From Zopfochytrium polystomum (Eukaryota; Chytridiomycota; Chytridiomycetes; Chytridiales; Chytridiaceae): 64,000 nucleotides of DNA. Below are positions 9,591 to 20,900 of the stretch, piece after piece; the first letter of the stretch is position 1; the number at the start of each line of letters is the position of its first letter. Where the stretch lies: NCBI GenBank assembly GCA_025765615.1, contig JAIVFJ010000041.1, positions 62,001 to 126,000 of the forward strand, given 5' to 3'. The notes under the pieces are model-generated. The model was not told the DNA's origin. It saw only the letters and a program-made list of their open reading frames with translations, and did no database searches. Both the position numbers and the translations under genes were made by a program.

Positions 9591-12429
9591 CTACTTTTTA
9601 CCCTCCCATTTAGCCTTCAGCACCGAGACAGGCTGCGGCACGTCCGAGATTCGCTTCTCCGCAGTAGGGGGCAAGCTTGAGTCTCGCTCAGGCGCGGTTA
9701 TAATAAAGTCCAGCTTGCCTTTGACAGAGTTGTTGCTGCTCCGTTTTGGAATAAAGTAGGAGCCGCCTCCAGAATCGTGTGCGACCTGCTGCGAAGGGCC
9801 TGCTTTGTTCAACTTGAGCACGTTGATCGGGAACATGCCACGTCGGTGAGATTTTGAAACTAGAAGAAGAGAATTAAACGGGGAGCTTGTTAGGTCATTG
9901 ACCGGTTCAAGAAAAGTGTGGACAAATGAATAAAGACTAACCGAGTTGGCCGCGAGCCCAACCGTCGTCGAAGGTGCATTCAATGCCAACGATGTCGCCG
10001 ACCTCCAAGGTCAGCTCATCATTTCGGATCCCGTGGTACGAACGAACAACAACGTGGGTGTTGGGCGGCGGAGGAACAAACGTCGCAAGGTTGGGAATAT
10101 CGACTTGCTCGATGGGAAGGCCGTCAAACTCCTTGGACGGCGGGACGTCTTCACCACCGTAGCGGTCGTGGTCGTAGTAGTCTCGCTGTCCGTCCGAGTT
10201 TCGAGGGCGCCGGCAGCAGCGCCAACGCCTGCAGCGGCGAAAACCTCCTCCCCAAAGCTCGCCTCTCCTTCCGCCACATGCGCTTCGGAGGATTCAACAA
10301 CGTACGACGACTCGTGCGCTGCTTCCTCCAACTCGCTCATATTTGAGGCACGGTTTCCTGCGCGATACATCCCGATAACGTCGGACACGCCGGACGCATA
10401 GCCCAGCTTGGAGGCTCCGCTCACAGCGACGCTATCCGTTTCCAGCGTCTCCAGTATCTCGGCTCCCTCGTGCTCGCGGCCAATCAGCTCGGAAGCTGTC
10501 GCGACGCGAATTTGATCTGAAGACAAAGAACTCGTCTCGTGTTCGACGACCTTTTGTTCGTGCGTCTCCGTCACTTTCACCGTTGTCACCGTCGTGGTAG
10601 TTGTCTTCTTTTCATGCGCGGCGGCAGCGGCCGCACCAACTCCAACAACTGCCGCACCAGCGGCTGCGCCGACAAGAAGGGCGTCGAAGCCGTGCTTTTC
10701 GCTGGCAGCGCCGCCAACAGCGTATCCGGTCGTCGTCGTCGCCGCTTCCGAGTGAAGGCTCGCTCCGGCTGCAAGTGCATCCCACTGCTGGTCAACCAAC
10801 GGTTCCGGCACGGGAATGCGAGGGGGAACAGGGGAGATTCTGGTCATGTAGCGGGTTTCTGTGTGTTCTGAGTGTAGGCCTTCCGCAGCTGTCGCGTGGG
10901 GTACAGGGGTGATCCGGGCCGTGTAGCGGGTCTCCGTGTGGGCCTCTGCAGCCGACGCGGCTCCAGCGGCTGCGGCCGTCGATGCAAGGCCATATTCCGT
11001 GGTTTTCGCACCAGCTGCAACTGCGTCATGGTGACTCGTGGTGGTCGTGGTCGTCGTTGTCGTGGTTTTGGTTTTGTGGGCGGAATTCGCAGCAATAGCT
11101 GCGGCGCCAACAACTGCTGTTGCGCCAACAGCCGCGGCTCCAATCGCGATTTCCTCTCCGTAGGTTTTTCCGGCCCCCGCAGCCCCCACCGCAGCACTCG
11201 AAGTTGTCTGGTATCCTGCCGCAGCTGCCCCGCTGGAGCTGGAGACTGCTGCCGTCGACGTCTGGTAGGTAGCGCCGACTGTTCCAGCGGCAGCGCCACC
11301 TGCACCGTAACTGAGAGCTGAGGAGTATCCACTGGTTGCAGTCCCTACGGCAGCGCCGCCAGTCGAAGCTGCGTACTGCGACGAAGACGTTGTGGACAAA
11401 GCGGCAACTCCTCCGACCACTGCAGCCGAACCGACCACTGCAGCGGCCGTCCCGTACGAGTTCGCGGCAGCACCGCCCGCGGCGGCCCCCGCTCCGTACG
11501 ACGTCGCGGTCGCGGCACCTGCGCCGATGGCAGCAGCTGAGCCCACCACTGCTCCGGACGATCCATACGATGCGGCTGCAGCAGGTACTGTGATGCCGCC
11601 AGCTGCGCCAGCACCTCCCGCAGAGTATGCAGCAGCAGAACCTCCAGCTGCTCCGGCGGCTCCGGCGGCAGCAGCACCACCTAACGCAGCAGCAGATGCA
11701 GCAGACTTCGTTCGGCGATAATAAACATAGTAGCCGATGCACGCAGCGAGGAAGACGACGATCGCGATGGGAACGCCAGCCGCCACCCCAACGTTTACGC
11801 TCGAAGACGTTGGGACAATCGGAGTTGCCGTTCCAGACGGAGACGAGGAGGTGTCTGAACAAGTCGGTCAGTAATGCGATGACTCAATAAAGCAGATGAT
11901 CATCACACTCACTCGAGCCAGATGGGATCGTATTGCTCCCCGATGGAATCGTTCCCGGGGTACCAGAGGAGCCTGTCGAACATGACATGCTCAGAGCCTT
12001 GAACTCGCATCACACTGCATATACTTGTACTTACCGGTGGGGACGGTTCCGGTACTTCCACCAGTCGGTCCTGTTCCGGTACTTCCACTCGAAATGAACC
12101 CTCCACCGCCTGGCTGAGTAGTCGTCCCCACCGGGCGACGTCGTTCCGCCTCCACCACCACCTGGAACGGTGTCAGTCGTACCGCCACCCCCTCCGCCGG
12201 GGATGGTTCCAGTTGTACCTCCTCCACCACCGCCTCCTCCTCCTCCTCCTCCGCCGCCGCCGCCGCCGCCAGGAACAGTCGGGGTCGGCAGAGGGGTTTC
12301 ATTGTTCGCAGTGCCATAGACGGGCACGATGGGGGAAGGGATCTCGTAGTTCGCGTCAAGGACAGCGTCGTCTGCGATGGCGACGGGCCCCGGCGCCCTG
12401 CGGCGATGGGCGGGGTAGGCGGGACTCAT
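9591..12429 (-). CDS. Single-pass membrane protein with cytoplasmic SH3 domain (Fus1-like layout)
   Basis: Order from the N-terminus: an extracellular Pro/Gly/Ser/Thr-rich stretch with a run of at least 15 Gly (about 12290-12050); small exons of GTPGTIPSGS type; a transmembrane helix PIAIVVFLAACIGYYVYY with basic stop-transfer (about 11779-11720); a long Ala/Ser/Thr-rich cytoplasmic part; and an SH3 domain at the C-terminus (VVVRSYHGIRNDELTLEVGD, then DDGWARGQL, an intron at about 9860-9943, then RRGMFPINVL). The alanine-rich part is 300-plus residues. Yeast Fus1 has the same TM plus C-terminal SH3 plan, so an adaptor at the plasma membrane is plausible but inferred. Two one-base breaks are needed: CCCC at 12126-12129 (one base too many) and GGG at 10142-10144 (one too few). 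The Met at 12429 is probably not the true start, because no signal peptide follows it. Confidence 0.7.
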
Positions 12430-12779
12430 GCAGAGCGTCGATCGGCTGCAAGAGCGATTGGCGAAAGCCGAGCGTGCCTATGCAACTGAAGCCGTCGACT
12501 CCCGTAATGATTCTACTGATGATGCTGCAGCCGATGCCGTTCGGTGCTGCTGTACTAAATAAATATCAGCCAGAGGCGAAGAATGAGCACCGGTGGAGCC
12601 GGCTGAAGGTCTATCGCTCTATTGGTGTTTATTGCAACAAACTGTTCTTTCCCAGGAAGGAAATTATTTTTTCGCTCCTTTGTCTTCACTCACTCACATG
12701 CAACCATCTCCGCTGATTGAAAACCCATTCCTCTGTCTTCGAATGTTCGCCGACAATTGACCGAGACAGATCTCTGTCT
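12430..12779. other. Spacer; possible 5' exon of the SH3 gene
   Basis: An open minus-strand stretch just upstream of 12429 contains Cys residues (SCSRSTLC). It may be an exon carrying the missing signal peptide, but no clear start was found. Confidence 0.3.
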
Positions 12780-14419
12780 CTATTGTTTCTTCGTCGCCGC
12801 CGCGTACATGGCTTCAAGGGCCCATCCAATCGCCCATGTTTCGTAGAGAACCAAGGGGCTGTGGTAGACGTCAAACGCGTGGTGCGCGCCCGGGTACCTC
12901 CAAATACCCAGCAGCCACTGCGTCCCCTCTTTTCAGCTCTTCGTAAAACTTGCGGGAGTGCTCCACCAAGACGAGCGTGTCCACGTCACCGTGGATAATA
13001 AACGTCGGCGGGAGCTTGCCCCGCGCTTCGAGGGGAATCGCTTGAAGCACGCCCATAGGGTCTGCCCATTCGATGGCCGGTCGTCCCGTCGCTGCGCGAG
13101 ACTCGGTGTCGGTCATCCGAACAATTTCATTGCTGAAAAACCCACGTAGCCCTTTAGCTAATGGATGAACAGCAAGAGGGCCGAGCGGCTCCATAACCCC
13201 GTACACCGGAATGCAAGCCTGAATGGATGTGTCGACTTGCTCCCAGCCTCTTTGAAATGACGGATCATTCTGTGTGAAAGCAACCAAAGTCGCCAAATGT
13301 CCTCCTGCTGATTCGCCTGAAACCGCAACAAAAGTCGTGTCGCCGCCGTGGATGTGCGGGTTTTGCCTCACCCACCTAAGCGCCTTTTTGCAGTCGCCAA
13401 TCATTTCAAACAGATTTACAGATGGTGCCAGTCGGTAGTTGATGTTGACGATTACCCAGTTTTCTTTCGAGGCAAGCGTCCAATATCGAGCCATGCGAGC
13501 AGATTTGTCCACGGCTTTCCAGGCGCCGCCATGAATATTTAACTATGATAAGGGCAATTCCGCGAGTTTGTGATCAGTGTTTGGCAACCCCTTATGCCAC
13601 TCCAATTGCAACCAACCAGAATCGGGCGACCTTTGTACCCCGTTTGCTTTCGAATAATATCAAGTTGCAGGAAGCGCTGTGCCTTTTCGCCACCCGCTTG
13701 CTCAAGCTCGGCTGGTGTAACGTATGTAACTAAACTTGAAAATGAGCTTGTCTCTACGAGCATCGCACGACCACTCAACTGTTTTTGATGTGGGTCAGGT
13801 TCCACGGAATTCGCACAGGAAAGGTGGTCTCCGCAACAAACTCTAGTCTGCGTTCATTTGTTCGGAATCAGCCCAATCGAGCGAAATGCCTCCATACTCA
13901 CGATGCAGGTGACGGGGCTGTGATCATCTCAGCTTGTTTCGTGCCTTCAAATTTGGCAACGAAGGCTTGAACGGCTTTCTCAGCAGGTTTGCGAGCGCTT
14001 CGAACCATGCGAAGCCAGGTGAGAATGCACGAAAGGCGACAGGCGTTCGCGAGGAAGAGCCATCCTGAAGGGAATGCGGTCTGACACTGCGATCAGTAAC
14101 CAAGTGTGGACGGAAGCGCTTCATGCTCGCTCACAAGATCCCGAAAGGCGGGTCACCGCCCATACGCCTGCCTCGTTCAGAAGTAAAACGACGGCTTACG
14201 GTGGTGCAGCGGGGGCTATCAGTGGTGAAGTGCTCGAACGGATGCCACGAGGAAGGCCAAACCTGGTGTGAGCGACAACCAGCTAGCAAACATGCCTCCC
14301 AGATTGCCGAGCGTGCGGATCACGACAGCTCGTGGCGGTAACTGAGTGGCGGCCATTATGCCCATGGCTGCTGTCTGAAACGCCCCCAAGGACGTGGTAA
14401 CGATCAGGGTGGCGGCCAT
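12780..14419 (-). CDS. Membrane-anchored alpha/beta hydrolase, copy A
   Basis: Multi-exon hydrolase of the arylacetamide-deacetylase/esterase type. N-terminal exon from Met 14419: hydrophobic SLGAFQTAAMGIMAATQLP, then FASWLSLTPGLAFLVASV, a likely membrane segment. Further exons give LNEAGVWAVTRLSGS, CILTWLRMVRSARKPAEKAV, FVAETTFPVRIPWN and GYKGRPIL. The catalytic exon (from about 13553) has the oxyanion motif HGGAW, nucleophile elbow GESAGGH, acid HGDVDTLV and His motif AHHAFD. The His motif is reached only after removing one base in the CCC run 12889-12891. As written the frame stops early and loses the His, whereas copy C (24336-26015) is intact at this point. The true end is at 12780. Substrate is unknown; such enzymes cleave small acyl esters or lipids. 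A, C and the half copy B are one family with the same exon order. Confidence 0.72.
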
Positions 14420-15381
14420 CGTCCTGGCGAATCGCGATCGCAGCCGGCGGGAGCTCCCCCTTTTTTGGTGGGCAATATTATCGGTGGTGGTGGCACGTGA
14501 GGGCGGGCCTTTCCGCTTTTGTCTTCAGAACGCAACGCAACCAACTCCACGAGAACAACAAACAAGTCAAGCCCTGATGAGTCCAGCCATTGTAATATAA
14601 TAGGCGGGCCAAATAGCTTCTCTCGGTCGATCGCCTCGATAGAACCGAAGCGGCGCAGATATTTTTGCCATTCTTACTGAATACTGTAAAAAGATGAACA
14701 CCAGACGCTCCTTTCAATCATCATTCGATTTTTAAAATGATTTTAAACAGTGGCACCACACCACGTCACGAAGAAAACAAACAAACAAACAAACAAACAA
14801 ACAAACAAACAAACACACAGCTGCCGCAAACGCCGAATGCGCATAGGAGCAACGACATCTCTGCTGATGAGCGTGTTAAATCGGTCATGTCTGCAACATC
14901 GCCAGCCTTCATTATACCGTTGCCCCCACCTCGGAGGTAAGCTAACCTTGTGCCAACAAACTGCTTTCGTCGGCTGGTGCAGTCCGTTTGGAGCTTGGTC
15001 CCCTGCCCCGCCCCGGCCCATTAGGCGGACTCAAAAACACAACTGCCACTGCCACAATTTCCTTCGCTATATGGCTATTTATAAGAATCTCTTGCTTCTC
15101 GTCTCTGGGCCGTCGTCTGTCGCCATAAACACTCCGCATTACGAATGTCTTTCAAGCAACCACCTAGGGCCGTTCTCTGCCTCTTGCAAACGATGAACCA
15201 AATCAAGGGTGTCATACACAAAACTTCTCAATATCAGGGCAACGAATAGGGGGAGAAGATGGGGGTGGGGTACGCTTCACATCTTACACTTCATGGAATG
15301 CCTTCGTGCAATAAAAAGATATATAAACAATAGTAGTGTGTGGGGGCAAACGCCGAGAACGCGCCGAGTGTGTCTTTCGGC
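14420..15381. other. Intergenic spacer
   Basis: No supported gene. It contains an (AAAC)n tract and a few short ORFs without coding character. Confidence 0.55.
14773..14815. repeat. (AAAC)n microsatellite
   Basis: About ten tandem ACAA/AAAC units on the plus strand. Confidence 0.95.
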
Positions 15382-16646
15382 TCAATCGAGGTAATCCAGC
15401 ATCTCCTCAGAGGGGAAAAAGCACGGCTCAATCTGCGAGCCTCTGTAGTTGTCCATCAACCAGAAAATAGCCCTTCGGTTCGGGTTCGTCATGACGTAAA
15501 ACAGGGCCTCGTGCGGCGTGTTTGCGCCGCTCTCCAGCAGCAGCTGAACCACGTCCGCCACCGACTCGTTTTCAACCTGGCACCGGGGGTGCAGGCTGAA
15601 CGAGGCGCTCAGGCGCCGCCAGACCCAACCCAGCGTCGGCATGTCAAAGTGGTAGATGGCCAGCTGGACAAAGCTGTAGACGGCGGCCGGGTTCTCAAAC
15701 ATGGCCGGGTGGTTCTCGTATAAAAAGTCGAGCACTGCAAAGTGGTTCTCGTTCGCGAGGTCGTCGGCGTCTGACCGGTCGCTTGGGACGGTGAGAGCGG
15801 CCAAAGGGATGGAGGCTACGACGGACGGCCAATACGAGTTCACCGTCGCGAGAAGGCTGCAGCGCCCGCTGCGCGCCGCGCCCACCGCAAACTCGTGCTT
15901 CGCGTCATAGATTCCACCCTTCCAGAATTCGCATATTCGTTGCAGCGCCGTCCATGGCCGCCTTGGTGCATCACTTGGTAACATTCTTGTGAAGCCACTA
16001 CACCATCGCGAGCTGCCCGCCGCGGGCCGCGTGGTCCAACACCGATTTCTTCCAGTTGCGCCGCAGCGGACTGTCCGACCGCAGCCACAGGATCCTGTCA
16101 AGGCGGCCGATCTCGGCAAACGCCTCTGGCAGGTCGGCGCGTGCGAGGTCGGCTGGCATGACTTGGAGGTCCGGCGAATCCAGCAGGTCCAGCCAGTTGC
16201 GGCGCAGGGCAACCTCGGCGAGGGCGCGCTCCGCGTTGGGGGGCCGCCGTATCGGGTCTCTGACGTACTCGAACATGTCGCCTTTGCGAGCGCATCGGGT
16301 GAGGGTGGTCTCTGGGCGCAGGATTTTTTCGGCGAGGTTGGGAGGGACCCAGTCGGCTTTGAACAGGACGCACCAAGGGTTCTTGGGGCGTAGTGCGCCG
16401 CGGCCGCGAGACGGGAAGGGTGTTCATCAGTCTTGTGACAAAGTCGGTGCTCTCGAATATCATTGCTTGGATCTCGGGGGATAGGAGCGCGTCCCAACGG
16501 TTGATGCGATGGTGGGTTCTTAGGAGCTTCTTGTTGGGCACGCACCGATGGCCGCAGGTCGTGGCTGTATCTTTGAGGGCATTGTCGGTGTTGGCGGAGT
16601 CTTCAAGCGAAATGTCTCCGTCCGTTGCGTCGCGGGGTCGTTTCAT
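15382..16646 (-). pseudogene. Ankyrin-repeat protein pseudogene
   Basis: Met 16646 opens a plausible start (MKRPRDATDGD, then LLSPEIQAMIFESTDFV, an F-box-like first segment). The reading must shift at about 16395 to NPWCVLFKADWVPP and MFEYVRDPIRR. It then passes ankyrin-type units (VLDHAARGGQLAMV, WLHKN, CTKAAMDGAA) that contain in-frame TAG (about 15998) and TGA (about 15970). It shifts again near 15930 to IYDAKHEFAVGAARSG and the final ankyrin-like VVQLLLESGANTPHEALF, ending at 15382. Two stops plus two shifts in 1.2 kb exceed the one-base breaks seen elsewhere, so I call this a pseudogene. Chytrid genomes are known to carry many ankyrin/F-box proteins; that link is from general knowledge. 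Confidence 0.6.
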
Positions 16647-16989
16647 TGTGTTGGTGGATCTTGTTTGGGGAAGCACGAAGGTAAGGCGTCGGTTGGTGGT
16701 TGGACATGGAGAGTCTCTTGCAAGCTTTGCAAGCAGCACTGTTCGGAGTAATTCTCTGATGGGCGACAGAGGAATCGATATGGCAATGAATAAACTGCAG
16801 GACAAGGATGAGCGATGGAAGGGAGAGGTACACGGTACAGGAGGTATGGATGGGATTGATGTCTTGTGGTGGGTCGAATGCGACAATCTCGCTGGTGAAG
16901 TGCGATTTATTTCTTGTTTTAAATGTGAGTATGACATGTCCACGAAAAGAGCCTAAATATGTATTAATAAAACACGAAAAGGGGACCGT

Positions 16990-17640
16990 TTGGTCTAAAT
17001 GGGTCGAGTCTCAGGCAGATTTCTCCACAGCTTTCATGCAGCCAACTAGACGCTACCAACCAGAATTGGCAAGGCCAACCTTTGCACCCCGTTTGCATTT
17101 CGAGTTGCAGGAAGCGCTGCGCCTTTACTCTGCTCGCTCTTTGAAACTTGGGTGGTGCCACGTTTGTAACTGGTCTTGATGATTGGCTTGTCTCAGTCTC
17201 AATGAGCAACGCGAGATTACGACCACCCAACTGTTATTGAAAGGCGTCAGGTTCGAGGTGATCCTCACAGGAAACACTGTCTCCGCAACAAGCTCTGCTC
17301 CATGTTAATTTGTTCGGTCAGCCTGACTGAGCGAAAACTCTTCACATTCACGAAGTGGGTGCCCGAGCAGTTATAATCACGGTGTTTCGTTCAAAGTTGG
17401 ACAACGAAGGCTTGAACGGCCGTCAAGTAAAACGACGGCTTGCGGTGGTGTGGCGGTGGGGTACTCAGTCATTGGGAGTTTGGACGCATGCGACCACAAC
17501 CAGCTTGCAAACATGGCTCCCCCAGTTGTCGAGCGGGCGGATCCCGACAGCTCGTGGCGGAAACAGTCGCGGCCATCATGCCCATGGCTTCAGTCTGATA
17601 CGCCCCGATGACGTGCTGACGAACAGGCAGCGATCACCCT
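16990..17640 (-). pseudogene. Half copy of the membrane-anchored hydrolase (copy B)
   Basis: The DNA is clearly related to copies A and C but decayed. 17040-17170 matches the GYKGRPIL exon (AQRFLQLEMQTGCKGWP). 17270-17300 resembles the exon after it. 17380-17415 matches the AVQAFV exon. 17450-17620 matches the N-terminal membrane exon, including the string GACAGCTCGTGGCGG shared with copy A. Homology enters the start of the catalytic exon at about 17020 and then stops, so the hydrolase domain is missing. Frames are broken throughout. It lies between the ankyrin pseudogene and NUP188. Confidence 0.65.
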
Positions 17641-17901
17641 GGCGACTGGACGAGTCTACTCGCTCATCGGCCCGTGACTTGTTCAAACTCTCATTCTTCC
17701 TCTCTCGCTCTCACCAATCTCGCTCTCACCAATCTCACTAACCACCATAGCTTCAGCTTCTTCAAATCACAACGCTGTAGCAACGACAACGGCAAGCGGC
17801 GACCGCACTTCCGCCTTCGATCTCCGCCACCTCCCTCCCGCATCTCTGCTGCATCGGCTGGCGATCTCGCCCCGTCTTTTTTCTTTTGAGGTCAGTCTGA
17901 C

Positions 17902-20900
17902 ATGGCAAAGGACTTGTCGTTGTCGTTGGCTTCGACCGCCGTCGGCGCGAGCACTGCGACCACTGCGGGACCAGCAGCAGCCGCAGCCGCAGTTGTTCCG
18001 TCGCCGTCGTCCCGGTACCGCAGCCGCGAAGATATCTACCATAACATCGAACTGGCACGTGTGTTTTGCTCGAATGAGGAGTTCGCCGCCTTGCTGGAGC
18101 TCAACAAGACGGACTGGTGGAAGTGCCTGGACTGTGAGCGCCCAAACCCTTCTCCGAGTGTTTGCGAGCGCAATCTCACCCCCTCTCCTTTCCCGTGCCA
18201 CTTCAAACTACATGCCTCCGAAACAAGACTACAAGCCGCCTTCGAACGCTTCTAGACAGCAGGTTCTGTCCGGTCAAGTCGATCTGGCAAGTTTGGGCGT
18301 CAAGCTGCGGAACAAGCATCTGAAAGAATTCATTCCCGCCCTCAGCGACTTTCTACTGCTCGACGAGCATCAGTGCTGTGACATTTTTGCCGCGTTCGTT
18401 CGTCGCGAGTTTATGACGCTGTCCTCAGACCTGTCCCTCATGGATCTCGAGCTGGACGATACTCTCCAGAACAAAATAATGAACTTATATTTCGAAGAGC
18501 GGTGGACCACAACGCTGCTGCTGTCCGCAATAATTCGCGCGTCATACAATCCAGATCACCCCTACTACGCAGAGCTGGCCGTCTTTGTGCGGGAAAACGC
18601 GACAGACGCTTTTATTGCCGCGATCCTGGCTCAGGTTGTGAGGGCCGCCTCCACGCGTGTCCCTACGCATGTCGAAACCTCCAGCCATCGCGCAGGCGTT
18701 TGGGCAGGCCAACTTTTGAAAGAACAAAAAGGGCTTCTCGACGTTCTCTTTATGGCGCGCTACTACGACGAAGCTAAACCTCTGGCAGAATGCACGAAGA
18801 TAGCGAGGATCTTTGCGCAAATCTCTTTCGGACTAGACCAGCCAAACTCTGCGCTCTTTGATCGGGAACGCCAGGAGCTATGGCACTCGGTGGTTTTCAT
18901 GTTTTGCCTCGTCATTGTGGATTCTCTTGATTTGGAAAGCTATTTGAACCCTAAGAAGCAGAAGCCTGTTTCGAAGGACGATTTGCGGAGCCTTCTGCAG
19001 CATATGGTTCCGTTTGTCCAGTCTTACAGCGTCTCTGCCAATAGCGCCATCGGCTTTGTCTTGCTGGCAGTCGGCGCTTTTCTCCAGCGAATCTCTGAGG
19101 ACGACGGCGACGGCCGAAACAGCTCCGCAGACTTTATCTCGAGGGCGTTTCAGCTTGGAGCTTTACCCTATATCCAGCGCAGACTGGAGCTCGTGGCGGT
19201 GACTGACACCGATGAAACTTTCTTAGTTGGAGTGAAGAGCGTGATCAAAGGACTTCTTACGCTCTGCCTTGAAACCTTTTCGATCAACAATCAAGAAATT
19301 TTGAATCAGTTCGTAGCGTGCATGGTCTCGATATTCAAAGATTCCCAAGCTATTTGCGAGCAATTCTGGATTGAAGACTACCCTATCGCTGAACGGCGGT
19401 CTCTGCTTGACCTCACTCGAGCGAGATTCCCGTTCGTGTCTTCTCCGCTGATCCAATTACTGCGGTCACTTACCTCCCCGGTCACAGCCGCTTATGTCTT
19501 CCGTTACTCCTGCTCGATACCCACGGCGGCAGTTATGGCCTCCGAGGAAGTCTTACAAAAGATTGCGGGAAACAAATTCTTGTTACGAACCAATTTGAGC
19601 ATATCTCCTTACGCATCGCCTTTCCACTCTGTGCAGGCGTCCGCTGGCATGGAGGCCTCCACCATTGCAATCTCACCTCATGTAATTCAAGTCAATAAAC
19701 CGCACTCTATTCTGCACCTGCTGGTCACATATTGCGAGGCTTTCCTTGCATGCGAACTCGCGGGCGTGGACACTCCTGGATCTCACATCAATTCATTGGT
19801 CCATGATCTCTGCAATCTTATGAGCTTATTCAATGATCTTGTTGCAAACGGCGACCAAAACCTGACAAATCAGGCAGTCGAGGAAATGTGTCTTGCTCCA
19901 TCACCAAGCCATCGCATGGGGCATGCCGACGTTATTGGCTTATTCACGCGTGTTCTTTCGAAGTGCTGTTTGGCCCAACAAGTCCTCTCTTCTCTCATCA
20001 ATGCCTGCTTAAGAAATTTGACTCTTCTGATTCCGACCTACTCTGAAGAGATCTGGAACTATTTGCGTCATGAATCATTCCTTCCCCGCTTCACGCCCTC
20101 GTCCGGTCGCTTTATAAGCCCGCAGGACCGATTTTTACAGCAGATGCTTTTTCCGGTGGAACGCTCCCTAGGAACATACGACACTACTCTTTCCTTCCTG
20201 GATTTGCTCAGGGTTATGATCTCGCGGTGTCTCGAATCAAGTAGCGACTGGTCGCAGTGGGTCGTTGATATTGATTTGCTCTGCCCATCCGTGCTGTTTT
20301 TGCACTCTGAGGTTTTTCCTACCTACAATTCCTGGAGATACAAAATCGTCATGCAGAAGTATGAGATCGGGTTGAAAATTCTCGACATATTCAACCTGAT
20401 CATGTCGGACTCGACTTTACCAATGTCCAGATTGAAGGACTCGCGCAACCCCGCCGCGAAATTGCACGAATTGCTCACTGAGAGCTACTTGAACGGATCG
20501 CTGTTCATCTTATCACCGCTGCTGGACCTGCTTTCGACTGGAACATCGTTTTTGAACCGCTTGTACCGTACCCAGAAAATGAAGGAGGCGTCGGCTGTTG
20601 AGCAAACAATAGTCGCTGCTCTGACTTTCTTGAAGCACTTGCTTGCGTGGCGCAAGCGTAGCGGGCTCCAAGGCACTACTTTGGAGCACATTTTGCTCGA
20701 CAGAACAGTGCGAAACCCAGAATCCACCGAAATGACTGAGTTGATTCAAGTGCTTGGCTCGTACGTGTCTTACAGCTTCAATGTCGTCATACCTTGCCTC
20801 TCTGTGGAAGTTCTCACTCAACTATGTTCAATTGCCTCCGAATGGAAGCCACGTGCACCGTCGTTTGTGGGCTTTTTCGAGGGAACTGCGTCTCAGATCG

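Noticed and set aside
9946..11890. Plus-strand ORFs opposite the SH3 gene
   Set aside because: Antisense shadows of the Ala-rich coding region. The minus strand holds the TM helix, SH3 domain and a consistent intron.
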